From a virus: DNA of 42,260 bases. Shown in pieces: positions 20,604 through 26,445 of the stretch. Position 1 is the first letter of the stretch; every line of letters begins with the position of its first letter. The stretch lies in IMG/VR virus record IMGVR_UViG_3300020468_000017, positions 1-42,260 of that record; one strand, 5' to 3'. The translations under genes were made by a program, and so were the position numbers. The notes under the pieces were generated by a model. It ran no database searches. It worked only from the letters and a program-made list of their open reading frames with translations, and was not told the origin of the DNA.

Positions 20604-21277
20604 TTTTGATGATATTGGTCTACTTTCTTCAAGAATGCGTGTTGATAGCGTACGAATTCACGTCCAGACACCTCAAACTTCTGAAACATAAAATCTTTGG
20701 TGCACATTAGAATGATTCCAGACTGTATTTTGGTACCATAAACATAGTTATGGGCCATGCAATATGCCCCCAGCTGCTCAAAGTAGTCTTCAATCCATTC
20801 ACGTCTCTTTGGTTTATTTGATTGCTTGAAGTCTATGATAGCCGGCTGGCCATCGAAGATTCCTACAACGTCAGTTGCTCCTGCATACAACCCAGGATAG
20901 TATAACGTCACCTCTTGGCCCCATACCTCTTCCAGGTCCCTGAGCCCTGATTCTATAATCTTGTGTGCCATAGTCTCGGCCTGTACACCCAGCGGTGTAA
21001 GGTCCTTGTGCCCCGAGCCGTCAATGTGTGCTTCTAGGAAGCGGTGCATTGCCGTGCCACGCTCGGCTGCCAAGTCTCGCTGTACGTCCGCAGTCTTCGG
21101 ACCAAGGCGCTGTCTCCATGCTTCAAGAGACGCTTTCTTCTCGTCCGACTGGCATGCGGAAAGAATCGTCGTTACCGACGGAAGCTTTTCTTCGCGAATG
21201 TCATAGTGTCGTTTACCACCAACCAATGTACGCATTGATCGTGGGTAGTCGTATAATCTGTTAAACTTAAAAGCCAT
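20552..21277 (-). CDS. RecB-like PD-(D/E)XK exonuclease, 241 aa
   Basis: Motifs are in the RecB-nuclease order: LPSVTTILS (32-40), RGTAMHRFLE (73-82) with H78, QEVTLYY (121-127), YAGATDVVG (131-139) with D136, IIDFKQS (147-153) with D149 and K151, and YFEQLGAY (165-172) with Q168. All expected catalytic residues are present. The family includes Cas4, AddB and MGME1-like enzymes; a single-strand-directed exonuclease for recombination or replication is likely. Codon use is richer in G and C than in neighbours. The end of the gene overlaps part of the TTGTAnCC cluster. Confidence 0.85.
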   Translation of the reverse strand: MAFKFNRLYDYPRSMRTLVGGKRHYDIREEKLPSVTTILSACQSDEKKASLEAWRQRLGPKTADVQRDLAAERGTAMHRFLEAHIDGSGHKDLTPLGVQAETMAHKIIESGLRDLEEVWGQEVTLYYPGLYAGATDVVGIFDGQPAIIDFKQSNKPKRREWIEDYFEQLGAYCMAHNYVYGTKIQSGIILMCTKDFMFQKFEVSGREFVRYQHAFLKKVDQYHQNCTQAKEAQDTKNDQKV

Positions 21278-21476
21278 TTCGATCGTCTATCTCTTTTAAT
21301 TCTTTTTCTCTTTCTTTTTTATTCTTCTTAGATTGTTTATAAGACTCATCTAATTCATCGTATTCTTTTTTAAAAGGGTCTTCTACTTTTTTAAATATTT
21401 CATTAAAGTTTTTACGATACAAATCGGTGGAAACCCTTGATTTTCCATCCCATTTTTTACCTTTGTCCTTACTCAT
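21267..21476 (-). CDS. hypothetical protein, 69 aa
   Basis: The product starts MSKDKGKKWDGKSRVSTDLY and continues as a highly charged helix (KEYDELDESYKQSKKNKKERE). The N-terminal KGKKWDGKSRVST pattern recurs in marine phages as I recall. It overlaps the nuclease gene by 11 bases and its start is inside an ATGA overlap with the preceding gene. Role unknown. Confidence 0.65.
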   Translation of the reverse strand: MSKDKGKKWDGKSRVSTDLYRKNFNEIFKKVEDPFKKEYDELDESYKQSKKNKKEREKELKEIDDRNGF

Positions 21477-21652
21477 AGTTTACGCTTTAACTCCTCTAAG
21501 TATTCATGGTTCTCTTGATTTCTAATTAAATTTTCCATGTCTTTACTTTGTTTAGCTCTTAATATTTTAGTGTGTTCTCTCCAGGCCCAGGCATTTAATT
21601 TACCTGTCCAACCCATGATCCACAAATATATTTTAAATTTTATTTCATCCAT
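21473..21652 (-). CDS. hypothetical protein, 59 aa
   Basis: The frame starts MDEIKFKIYLWIMGWTGKLN, with a hydrophobic Trp-rich N-terminal third, and continues WREHTKILRAKQSKDMENL into a charged helix. It begins 13 bases inside the previous gene and ends in an ATGA overlap with the next start, so the fit in the operon is exact. It may be a small membrane-associated protein. No family is recognised. Confidence 0.65.
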   Translation of the reverse strand: MDEIKFKIYLWIMGWTGKLNAWAWREHTKILRAKQSKDMENLIRNQENHEYLEELKRKL

Positions 21653-21996
21653 GTTTTATACCAATCAATATTAACTACATTATTTTTTTTATATTTACCT
21701 TTACGAGGAGCATGGTCTAACACTTCTCTTGTATCTAGATTAACATACACTAACTCAATACCTAATCGAGTCTGTTCTTCATTAGGTGTACGATTAACTT
21801 TCCAACCATTTTTCTCACGCAATGATACAGCTTTTACATCTACTAACATAATATAACCATCATGATCTAACACGGCCATGTCTGCGGGTCCGTGTTGTGA
21901 TATGTTATTAAACACATAAAAACCTTTCTTAATAAAAAACTCCTGAGCAATTAACTCTGCTTGATCGCCTTTGATATGTTTTTTATTTCTGGGCAT
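21640..21996 (-). CDS. Hjc-like PD-(D/E)XK endonuclease, 118 aa
   Basis: The N-terminal half shows GDQAELIAQEFFIKKG (10-25) with E14, then QHGPADMAVL (34-43) with D39, and IMLVDVKAVS (49-58) with D53 and K55. This is the archetypal layout of Hjc/group I-type PD-(D/E)XK nucleases. Such enzymes resolve Holliday junctions or act as phage endonucleases in concert with replication. The start overlaps the 2OG-oxygenase gene end by 14 bases. Confidence is high for the fold, moderate for the substrate. Confidence 0.8.
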   Translation of the reverse strand: MPRNKKHIKGDQAELIAQEFFIKKGFYVFNNISQHGPADMAVLDHDGYIMLVDVKAVSLREKNGWKVNRTPNEEQTRLGIELVYVNLDTREVLDHAPRKGKYKKNNVVNIDWYKTWMK

Positions 21997-22642
21997 TAGA
22001 CATATTCTCTTTTGTATAATGCTTAATTTTATTTAAATCCAATGAATTAGATACATTACCAGATACAGATACTCTAGTTACATCAGAATAAAACGGTGCA
22101 ACATAATGTTTTACCCATGATGGAAATATAAACATATCACCATTTGTAGGATGCACACCTTGATAAGTAATAGCTTGTCTATTACCTTCACCATATAAAA
22201 ACATAAGACTACCTGGGCCACCAGATTGTCCTTGATATTCTTTTTGTTCTTTCTGAATCTCTTCTGGTATATCTAAAAATATAACAAAAGATAAATTATC
22301 AGAATGGTCATGTGGTGGATTAAACTCATTCTTTTTCATAAAGTTAACCCATAAAGAATTTAAAAGATACTCTGGTTTTTGTTCATAAGGTTTATTTTTA
22401 AACTTTTGAAACGCTTGATCGTATACTCCAAGACATTGAGATACTTCTGGTAAGAATATTTCTTTTTGTCTGTAAGCGTATTCTTCCTTAATAACTCCTG
22501 CTAATTTTGTATTAAATTTTAACTCTTCTTTTCTACTCTCTTCAGCTTCACTTAAAAGTTTTTTTCTAAAATCTTCTGATATTTTTAGTTGGACAATACA
22601 AGGTCCCCAACTAAAAACACCATACTTTATATCATTACTCAT
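21983..22642 (-). CDS. putative 2OG-Fe(II) oxygenase, 219 aa
   Basis: The C-terminal half contains NPPHDHSDNLSFVIFLD (108-124), providing the HxD pair (H113, D115). It continues GGPGSLMFLYG, then GDMFIFPSWVKHYVAP (168-183) with the distal H179, and R190 in VTRVSVSGN for the 2-oxoglutarate carboxylate. This is the layout of the 2OG-FeII_Oxy_5 type oxygenases common in marine phages. The substrate is unknown; protein or nucleic-acid hydroxylation are both possible. It is in the replication operon and overlaps both neighbours. Confidence 0.8.
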   Translation of the reverse strand: MSNDIKYGVFSWGPCIVQLKISEDFRKKLLSEAEESRKEELKFNTKLAGVIKEEYAYRQKEIFLPEVSQCLGVYDQAFQKFKNKPYEQKPEYLLNSLWVNFMKKNEFNPPHDHSDNLSFVIFLDIPEEIQKEQKEYQGQSGGPGSLMFLYGEGNRQAITYQGVHPTNGDMFIFPSWVKHYVAPFYSDVTRVSVSGNVSNSLDLNKIKHYTKENMSNAQK

Positions 22643-22896
22643 TTATCACCTAACATTGTTCTAAGGTTTGTGTTCTCTTCAGACAATCTATCTATTTCTT
22701 TTTTTAATCCTTCGATTGTTTTCTCTTGATTAAAAATAGCACCGCCTGCTTTTCTGCATTGGTTTTGTAAAAAGATTTTTTGTTTTTGTAATGCCTCGTT
22801 CTCATTCTTGTATTTTTTTACCTCAGCATACAAAGCAACTTTTTCTTCTTGAAGTTTTTCTATTTCTTCTAGATTTTCCATTCCTTCATTACTCAT
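22639..22896 (-). CDS. coiled-coil protein, 85 aa
   Basis: The product is one long coiled coil: LEEIEKLQEEKVALYAEVKK, then ENEALQKQKIFLQNQCRKAG and LKKEIDRLSEENTNLRTML. A short break occurs at AGGAIFNQ. It overlaps the oxygenase start by 4 bases (ATGA) and carries GGAGGAG upstream of its ATG. The function is unknown. Confidence 0.65.
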   Translation of the reverse strand: MSNEGMENLEEIEKLQEEKVALYAEVKKYKNENEALQKQKIFLQNQCRKAGGAIFNQEKTIEGLKKEIDRLSEENTNLRTMLGDK

Positions 22897-22984
22897 TTTC
22901 TCCTCCTTTCATAATCCAACGCAAAGCAGATGTTGTAGGGTCAAACCCATCAAAATCATACTTACTGCAACCTGTGGATGCCAT
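22889..22984 (-). CDS. possible 31-aa microprotein
   Basis: A frame of 31 codons reads MASTGCSKYDFDGFDPTTSA and ends LRWIMKGGENE. It starts 23 bases inside the zinc-ribbon gene and its end carries the GGAGGAG site of the coiled-coil gene. The composition is protein-like, but no independent ribosome-binding site is obvious. It may be real or may simply be spacer. Confidence 0.4.
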   Translation of the reverse strand: MASTGCSKYDFDGFDPTTSALRWIMKGGENE

Positions 22985-23156
22985 CAGAATCAATAATAAT
23001 ATCATCAGCTTGACTCGCATCTATTTCTCCTTCCGAGTCACAGACACCACATTGTGCTGTAACTTCTTCTTTAGCTAGTCTGTAAGGTATTCTTACATAA
23101 CCGTTGCCCTTACATGTTGGACATATTATCTTATTTTTTTTCTTTGACTTTTCCAT
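22962..23156 (-). CDS. DnaJ-type zinc-ribbon protein, 64 aa
   Basis: Cysteines form CPTCKGNGYVRI (12-23) and CGVCDSEGEI (36-45), the CxxCxGxG-type repeat of the DnaJ central zinc domain. One zinc ion would be held by the four cysteines. The tail is acidic. Only a single repeat pair is present, unlike DnaJ itself, and no J domain is nearby. It overlaps the previous small gene by 26 bases. Confidence 0.7.
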   Translation of the reverse strand: MEKSKKKNKIICPTCKGNGYVRIPYRLAKEEVTAQCGVCDSEGEIDASQADDIIIDSDGIHRLQ

Positions 23157-23307
23157 TCAGTTTCCTCGCTTTCTCATTTACTAAAATACTAATAGTTTGT
23201 GATCTACTCAGCACTGTGTCTGGTTGTATTACTTTTCTTATCTTATCAATTAGGTCATAGGTCTTATGACTTAATGATACATTTTTGTACTTTGTTATAT
23301 CAGTCAT
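23131..23307 (-). CDS. small putative DNA-binding protein, 58 aa
   Basis: The frame reads MTDITKYKNVSLSHKTYDLI, then DKIRKVIQPDTVLSRSQTIS and ILVNEKARKLNGK. A short N-terminal strand followed by two helices is the plan of ribbon-helix-helix (Arc/MetJ-type) regulators. AAGGAG stands 9 bases before the ATG and a good promoter (TTGACA) lies upstream. It is the first gene of the leftward sub-operon that ends with the RecB-like nuclease, a natural position for a regulator. The fold is inferred. Confidence 0.65.
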   Translation of the reverse strand: MTDITKYKNVSLSHKTYDLIDKIRKVIQPDTVLSRSQTISILVNEKARKLNGKVKEKK

Positions 23308-23344
23308 TGTGATACACTCCTTTCTTTAGATTTATCATATAGGA

Positions 23345-23373
23345 TTTATCTTATAATTTACAATAGATGTCAA
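23345..23373 (-). promoter_or_regulatory. promoter for leftward sub-operon (58-aa gene onward)
   Basis: On the minus strand TTGACA (23373-23368) is followed after 17 bases by GATAAA (23350-23345). The -35 box overlaps the start codon of the divergent 72-aa gene. Transcription would start near 23338, about 30 bases before the ATG at 23307. Confidence 0.55.
23352..23357 (+). promoter_or_regulatory. -10 box of the divergent 72-aa gene
   Basis: TATAAT (23352-23357) is a perfect -10 box, 9 bases before the ATG at 23367. No convincing -35 is seen at 16-18 bases. The distance implies a leaderless transcript or use of the second ATG at 23373. Confidence 0.4.
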
Positions 23374-23585
23374 TGAAAATATTATTATCTTTAATACTTT
23401 GTTCTGGTGTAGCTGGTGAATGTATGCCTGCATACGAATGGCCAACAAGATTCCCAGATATGTATGAGTGTATGCTTGCAGGCTATGAACAATCAACAGC
23501 AAAAATGTTAGAAATTGGTAGAGTTGAAGTTAATCAATTTGATATGTATGTTAAATTTACTTGTGGCCCAATAGAAACTATTTAA
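23367..23585 (+). CDS. small secreted-type Cys protein, 72 aa
   Basis: The N-terminus MSMKILLSLILCSGVAGECMP is a typical short signal sequence with cleavage possible near AGE or a lipobox-like CSGVAG. The mature part includes YEWPTRFPDMYECMLAGYEQ and ends in KFTCGPIETI; it keeps three to four cysteines. I recall similar small proteins in pelagiphage genomes. It is one of few rightward genes, between two leftward blocks. An effect at the host envelope, such as superinfection exclusion, is a guess. Confidence 0.65.
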   Translation: MSMKILLSLILCSGVAGECMPAYEWPTRFPDMYECMLAGYEQSTAKMLEIGRVEVNQFDMYVKFTCGPIETI

Positions 23586-23596
23586 TTCATATAAAA

Positions 23597-23629
23597 CCCT
23601 GTAATTTCCGTGCACGTACTTTTACAGGG
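23597..23629. terminator. CCCTGTAA hairpin after the 72-aa gene
   Basis: CCCTGTAA (23597-23604) and TTACAGGG (23622-23629) pair over 8 bp, with a 17-base loop containing the palindrome CGTGCACG. It begins 12 bases after the stop. No T-tract follows. Confidence 0.5.
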
Positions 23630-23720
23630 CCAAAGGCTCCACACCTCCACGGTACTTGCCGCTTCAAAGGTTGCCGTACAGGGAATAGCGCAAGGCGTTA
23701 TATGGACGGAGGTCCTTTTC
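23630..23720. other. GC-rich segment without a usable start codon
   Basis: This stretch is clearly richer in G and C than both flanks. On the plus strand one frame is open and gives HLHGTCRFKGCRTGNSARRY, which looks protein-like, but the only upstream in-frame start is TTG at 23561 inside the previous gene. It may be a conserved RNA, a start-less gene remnant, or a genuine TTG-started gene. Confidence 0.4.
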
Positions 23721-23733
23721 ATACTCTTAAATT

Positions 23734-23940
23734 TTATTTACATATACAACCAACTAGACTACCGCTGCCATCTTTCATGATGTGCAGGTTTAACGTGTCA
23801 ACGTAGCCTGTTAGTTTTAATCTTAGTATCTCGCACAGGTCCATGCAGTTCACTTCTCCCAACAAAGACATATGTTCCGTCATTTGCTTTGTGACAGGAA
23901 TTAATTGATACAATCCGTCGTTTAATATGATGAGGTCCAT
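23734..23940 (-). CDS. hypothetical protein, 68 aa
   Basis: The ATG at 23940 (MDLIILNDGLYQL) has AAAGGAG at ideal spacing. The product continues PVTKQMTEHMSLLGEVNCMDLCEIL and ends IMKDGSGSLVGCICK, with several cysteines. It shares 143 bases, in another frame, with the gene upstream, a large overlap for same-strand phage genes. Both have good ribosome-binding sites, so one may be the ancestral and one the newer frame. No family is recognised. Confidence 0.55.
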   Translation of the reverse strand: MDLIILNDGLYQLIPVTKQMTEHMSLLGEVNCMDLCEILRLKLTGYVDTLNLHIMKDGSGSLVGCICK

Positions 23941-24037
23941 TTGCACTCTCCTTTACTAATTTATACCAAAGATCTTTGTAGTATGGATCTTTAGTTTTGT
24001 TATACATAATTGCTGCATCATCTATTTTCTTTTGCAT
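23798..24037 (-). CDS. hypothetical protein, 79 aa
   Basis: The ATG at 24037 follows GGAGG by 5 bases. The product reads MQKKIDDAAIMYNKTKDPYY, then KDLWYKLVKESANGP, and ends in a basic KIKTNRLR tail. The first 40 residues look convincing; the second half lies over the 68-aa frame, so the true gene could be shorter or overprinted. It overlaps the 62-aa gene by 20 bases. Confidence 0.5.
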   Translation of the reverse strand: MQKKIDDAAIMYNKTKDPYYKDLWYKLVKESANGPHHIKRRIVSINSCHKANDGTYVFVGRSELHGPVRDTKIKTNRLR

Positions 24038-24206
24038 CTTCACCTCCAACTCTAGTACCGAAGGCTATAATTTTCTTGATCCCCGGTCCCTGTAGCTCTA
24101 ACTTTGCATAAGGTGCCCAAGATTTTTTAATCAAGTTCATTTCTAATACAAGATTAGACCATTGCTTTTGACTAATGTCTTTACTTGTTATTGTCATTTT
24201 TTTCAT
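24018..24206 (-). CDS. hypothetical protein, 62 aa
   Basis: AAAGGATTATT precedes the ATG. The product contains MTITSKDISQKQWSNLVLEM, a pattern I recall from pelagiphage small proteins, then SWAPYAKLELQGPGIKKIIAFGTR, a compact basic domain. Its own near-consensus promoter lies just upstream. Function unknown. Confidence 0.65.
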   Translation of the reverse strand: MKKMTITSKDISQKQWSNLVLEMNLIKKSWAPYAKLELQGPGIKKIIAFGTRVGGEDAKENR

Positions 24207-24226
24207 AATAATCCTTTCTATAATTC

Positions 24227-24255
24227 TATATAGTATCTTATGGGATGTTTGTCAA
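24227..24255 (-). promoter_or_regulatory. sigma70-type promoter inside the leftward operon
   Basis: TTGACA (24255-24250), a 17-base spacer and TATATA (24232-24227) on the minus strand are close to consensus. The -35 box contains the TGA stop of the 44-aa gene. It would start transcription near 24220, shortly before the 62-aa gene. Confidence 0.7.
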
Positions 24256-24386
24256 CCCTGGCCTTTGTATCTTGTCTGTTTTTTCTGACGTTTTTCGTGT
24301 TTATTTTGATTTTTTTTATGCTGCCTAGGTCCTCTTTTAGGTGGCTTATCTCTAGGTGTGAAGAATTTAAAACTTACTCTAGCCAT
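24252..24386 (-). CDS. small basic protein, 44 aa
   Basis: The frame reads MARVSFKFFTPRDKPPKRGP, then a Lys/Gln/Asn-rich tail. The VSFKxFTPRDKPPKR start is one I recall from short marine phage proteins. It overlaps the zinc-ribbon gene by 13 bases and ends in the -35 box of the next promoter. Function unknown; RNA or DNA binding is possible from charge. Confidence 0.65.
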   Translation of the reverse strand: MARVSFKFFTPRDKPPKRGPRQHKKNQNKHEKRQKKQTRYKGQG

Positions 24387-24592
24387 TCTTTTACAAACAA
24401 TTTACCATCTTTACGTGATGTAAGCACAGGTAAATAACTTATCTTACCATTAACATGTTGCTCTAAATCTGTTCCACAATTCATACATCTATAAAAAGCT
24501 TTATCCAGTCCTACTAACGTTGTAAGTTCACTACACGTTGGACACATGCCATTAACTATTTCTGCTGTTACTTTGAAATTTTTTTCTGTCAT
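24374..24592 (-). CDS. zinc-ribbon protein, 72 aa
   Basis: CPTCSELTTLV (17-27) and CMNCGTDLEQHV (36-47) give two CxxC knuckles, a classical small zinc ribbon. The rest is polar with a C-terminal KDGKLFVKEWLE. Such proteins often bind nucleic acid or a polymerase. It overlaps both neighbours and is part of the dense small-gene run. Confidence 0.65.
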   Translation of the reverse strand: MTEKNFKVTAEIVNGMCPTCSELTTLVGLDKAFYRCMNCGTDLEQHVNGKISYLPVLTSRKDGKLFVKEWLE

Positions 24593-24677
24593 ATGCTTTC
24601 TTATTCTTTACCACTTTTTGTTTAAAATGTCTAAGCTGTTTTGCAACAGGATTTCTTTTCTTGTTTGCTTTCTTCAT
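24552..24677 (-). CDS. small basic protein RNPVAKQLR type, 41 aa
   Basis: The frame reads MKKANKKRNPVAKQLRHFKQ, then KVVKNKKAYDRKK. The RNPVAxxLR motif is recurrent in short proteins of marine phages as I recall. The ATG overlaps the stop of the preceding gene by one base and the end lies 41 bases inside the zinc-ribbon gene. Role unknown. Confidence 0.65.
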   Translation of the reverse strand: MKKANKKRNPVAKQLRHFKQKVVKNKKAYDRKKFQSNSRNS

Positions 24678-24895
24678 TACTCTAGTATAAGCTTCTTGAT
24701 CGATAAACTTCCATCAATATTCGACTCTAATTCTGCCATAGATTTTATGCATTGATACTTGACATGTCCATCAGGTTTTGTTCCACGTTTTGCAATTCTT
24801 TTGCCTTTTAAACACTCGGACATTGATGGCTGTATACGAGCTTCTTTAATCTCTCCTTGAACAATCATAAGTAGGGCTACCACTAACTCTGTCAT
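24677..24895 (-). CDS. hypothetical protein with signal-like N-terminus, 72 aa
   Basis: MTELVVALLMIVQGE gives a short hydrophobic N-terminus that could be a signal or anchor. The body reads RIQPSMSECLKGKRIAKRGT, then YQCIKSMAELESNI and ends IKKLILE, with two cysteines spaced for a disulfide. I recall the same pattern in pelagiphages. It may act in the periplasm, which is inference. Confidence 0.65.
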   Translation of the reverse strand: MTELVVALLMIVQGEIKEARIQPSMSECLKGKRIAKRGTKPDGHVKYQCIKSMAELESNIDGSLSIKKLILE

Positions 24896-25273
24896 TTAAT
24901 ACTCTTTTCCATTTTCTCTTACCTTATCTTTTAATCCTTCGATATCAGCTAGTGCTTTATCTAACTGTTCTCTTAAAAATTGTATATTAACTTTGTTAGT
25001 CATGTTCATCTCTTGAGTCTGTTCCATTTTTTCCACAGTCTTATAAAGATCCTCGATTAAAAATATCTGCTCCTGATCGACGGGGACCTGTTCACTTTTT
25101 TTAAGCAAATCATTTTGAAATAGCTCACGTGACGTCTCCAACGATACCAGCCTGGCCGTTAGCTCGGTGTATGCGAACACGCCGGCTGCGACGAGTAAAA
25201 TTAGCGATGCTACCGTTTTCATCGGCATTTGCACTGCAGCGGATTCTGATATGTTAAGTGGTTTATTTGCCAT
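24896..25273 (-). CDS. membrane protein with periplasmic coiled coil, 125 aa
   Basis: Starting at 25273 (MANKPLNISESAAV), a membrane segment at about residues 21-37 (ASLILLVAAGVFAY) is followed by a long coiled coil through LEDLYKTVEKMEQT and LREQLDKALADIEGLKDK. An ATG six codons upstream is an alternative start; neither has a strong ribosome-binding site. The plan (N-in, coiled coil outside) resembles Rz-type spanins or virion-attachment accessory proteins, but no lysis gene is adjacent. Confidence 0.55.
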   Translation of the reverse strand: MANKPLNISESAAVQMPMKTVASLILLVAAGVFAYTELTARLVSLETSRELFQNDLLKKSEQVPVDQEQIFLIEDLYKTVEKMEQTQEMNMTNKVNIQFLREQLDKALADIEGLKDKVRENGKEY

Positions 25274-25448
25274 TGTTTGTTTCGTTTTCAAAACTTATAT
25301 CTGTGCCATGATCTTTTTCATGTTTATAAGTTCTTTTAGAATTCTTTTTCTTTTTACATTGACATCTTGGTCCTGCTAGTGCGTTAGCAACAGCTTCACA
25401 TAGACGGTCTAGGCCGCCAAAGAATGCATATAAAAATTTATCAATCAT
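25263..25448 (-). CDS. hypothetical protein, 61 aa
   Basis: The N-terminus MIDKFLYAFFGGLDRLCEAV is amphipathic and the remainder is basic, with CQCKKKKNSKRTYKHEKDHG. The product may bind a membrane or metal. It overlaps genes on both sides. No family is known. Confidence 0.55.
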   Translation of the reverse strand: MIDKFLYAFFGGLDRLCEAVANALAGPRCQCKKKKNSKRTYKHEKDHGTDISFENETNNGK

Positions 25449-26004
25449 CTTTTGGTTTTGGTAAAGGTAGTATCACATTTTCATCTTCAGTTAAATACTT
25501 AGGTATAACAAGTTTCTTTTTACTGGGTTTTATAAACTTATCACCCATTAAAGTAAGGTCAGGGTTCTCTTTTTTATAGTCATCTTTCATATCATCCCAC
25601 AAACTTTGAGAATCAGAGGGTCTAGTGTTATCTCTTGCAGGAGTAACCCCTCTACATTTAGATACTAATAAATTAAAATTAGAATTGTTTGCAAGACTTG
25701 GATTACTATTAACCCTACCACACATTTTCATTAACTCTAATTGTTGTTTGATTGCTACGTTTTCTTTTGCTGTTTTACAGTCTGTGCCTAAATATTTTCT
25801 GTAGGTAAATCTTAAATACTGTTGTTCGTTTGTACTACTATCACTATAATTATAATCAGTATCTCTTCTTTCTGTGCTTACTTCCATTTCACCACATCTT
25901 ACACCATAGTCGTTAAGGTATTCGTTTCTAGGATACGCAGGTTCCACAAACAATGCTAGGATTGTTAGAGCTAAGATAAGTATCCCTGTAAAATAATAAT
26001 TCAT
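25441..26004 (-). CDS. signal-anchored hypothetical protein, 187 aa
   Basis: The ATG at 26004 follows GGAGG and starts MNYYFTGILILALTILALFV, a hydrophobic signal or anchor. The following body is polar, with cysteines at about C37, C75, C95 and C116 and a Pro/Lys-rich end. It is likely exported or membrane-anchored outside the cytoplasm. No family is recognised. It lies among two other membrane coiled-coil genes, together a possible envelope module. Confidence 0.6.
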   Translation of the reverse strand: MNYYFTGILILALTILALFVEPAYPRNEYLNDYGVRCGEMEVSTERRDTDYNYSDSSTNEQQYLRFTYRKYLGTDCKTAKENVAIKQQLELMKMCGRVNSNPSLANNSNFNLLVSKCRGVTPARDNTRPSDSQSLWDDMKDDYKKENPDLTLMGDKFIKPSKKKLVIPKYLTEDENVILPLPKPKDD

Positions 26005-26022
26005 CCTGAGAACCTCCATACA

Positions 26023-26322
26023 TTACCTGTTTAAATCCTTAATATCATAGTCGTGTTCTCTAACTTGGTCTGCTAGTTGTCTGTATAAATTTTCTGCCAT
26101 CTGCCACGTAGATTCTGCAGAAGTTAATCTTGTATTTTGATCTACAATTTTATCTTCTGCAACTTTTAAATCTCGTTTAAGATCTACAATTTGTTGTTGA
26201 TTTGAATTGATTGTGTCTGTTAAATTTACAATGTACCTAACGCCTGTGAACGTTCCGACTAGCACTGAAGCTACCACCGGTACCATAACTATATTTTTCT
26301 TTAATAGATCTGCTAAGTTCAT
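26023..26322 (-). CDS. membrane coiled-coil protein, 99 aa
   Basis: Residues about 11-31 (IVMVPVVASVLVGTFTGVRYI) span a membrane, and the rest is a coiled coil (QQQIVDLKRDLKVAEDKIVD and beyond). The design matches small inner-membrane proteins with a periplasmic coil such as spanin-like or XhlA-like factors. Two similarly built proteins occur nearby. The precise role is unknown. Confidence 0.6.
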   Translation of the reverse strand: MNLADLLKKNIVMVPVVASVLVGTFTGVRYIVNLTDTINSNQQQIVDLKRDLKVAEDKIVDQNTRLTSAESTWQMAENLYRQLADQVREHDYDIKDLNR

Positions 26323-26340
26323 ACGGCATAAAGTCCTTTA

Positions 26341-26445
26341 TTAAAAGATTATAGCCCCTAACACAAATGCAACAGAAGCAATAAGTATTTCTGTTCTATA
26401 ATGTAGTTGCCAAATCATAAATTTTTCTTTGTATTTATTTATCAT
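26341..26445 (-). CDS. small one-span membrane protein, 34 aa
   Basis: The frame reads MINKYKEKFMIWQLHYRTEI, then a hydrophobic LIASVAFVLGAIIF end. GGAGGA lies 6 bases before the chosen ATG. It overlaps the 219-aa gene and precedes the membrane coiled-coil gene. I recall short proteins of this type (charged start, single span) in marine phages. Confidence 0.55.
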   Translation of the reverse strand: MINKYKEKFMIWQLHYRTEILIASVAFVLGAIIF

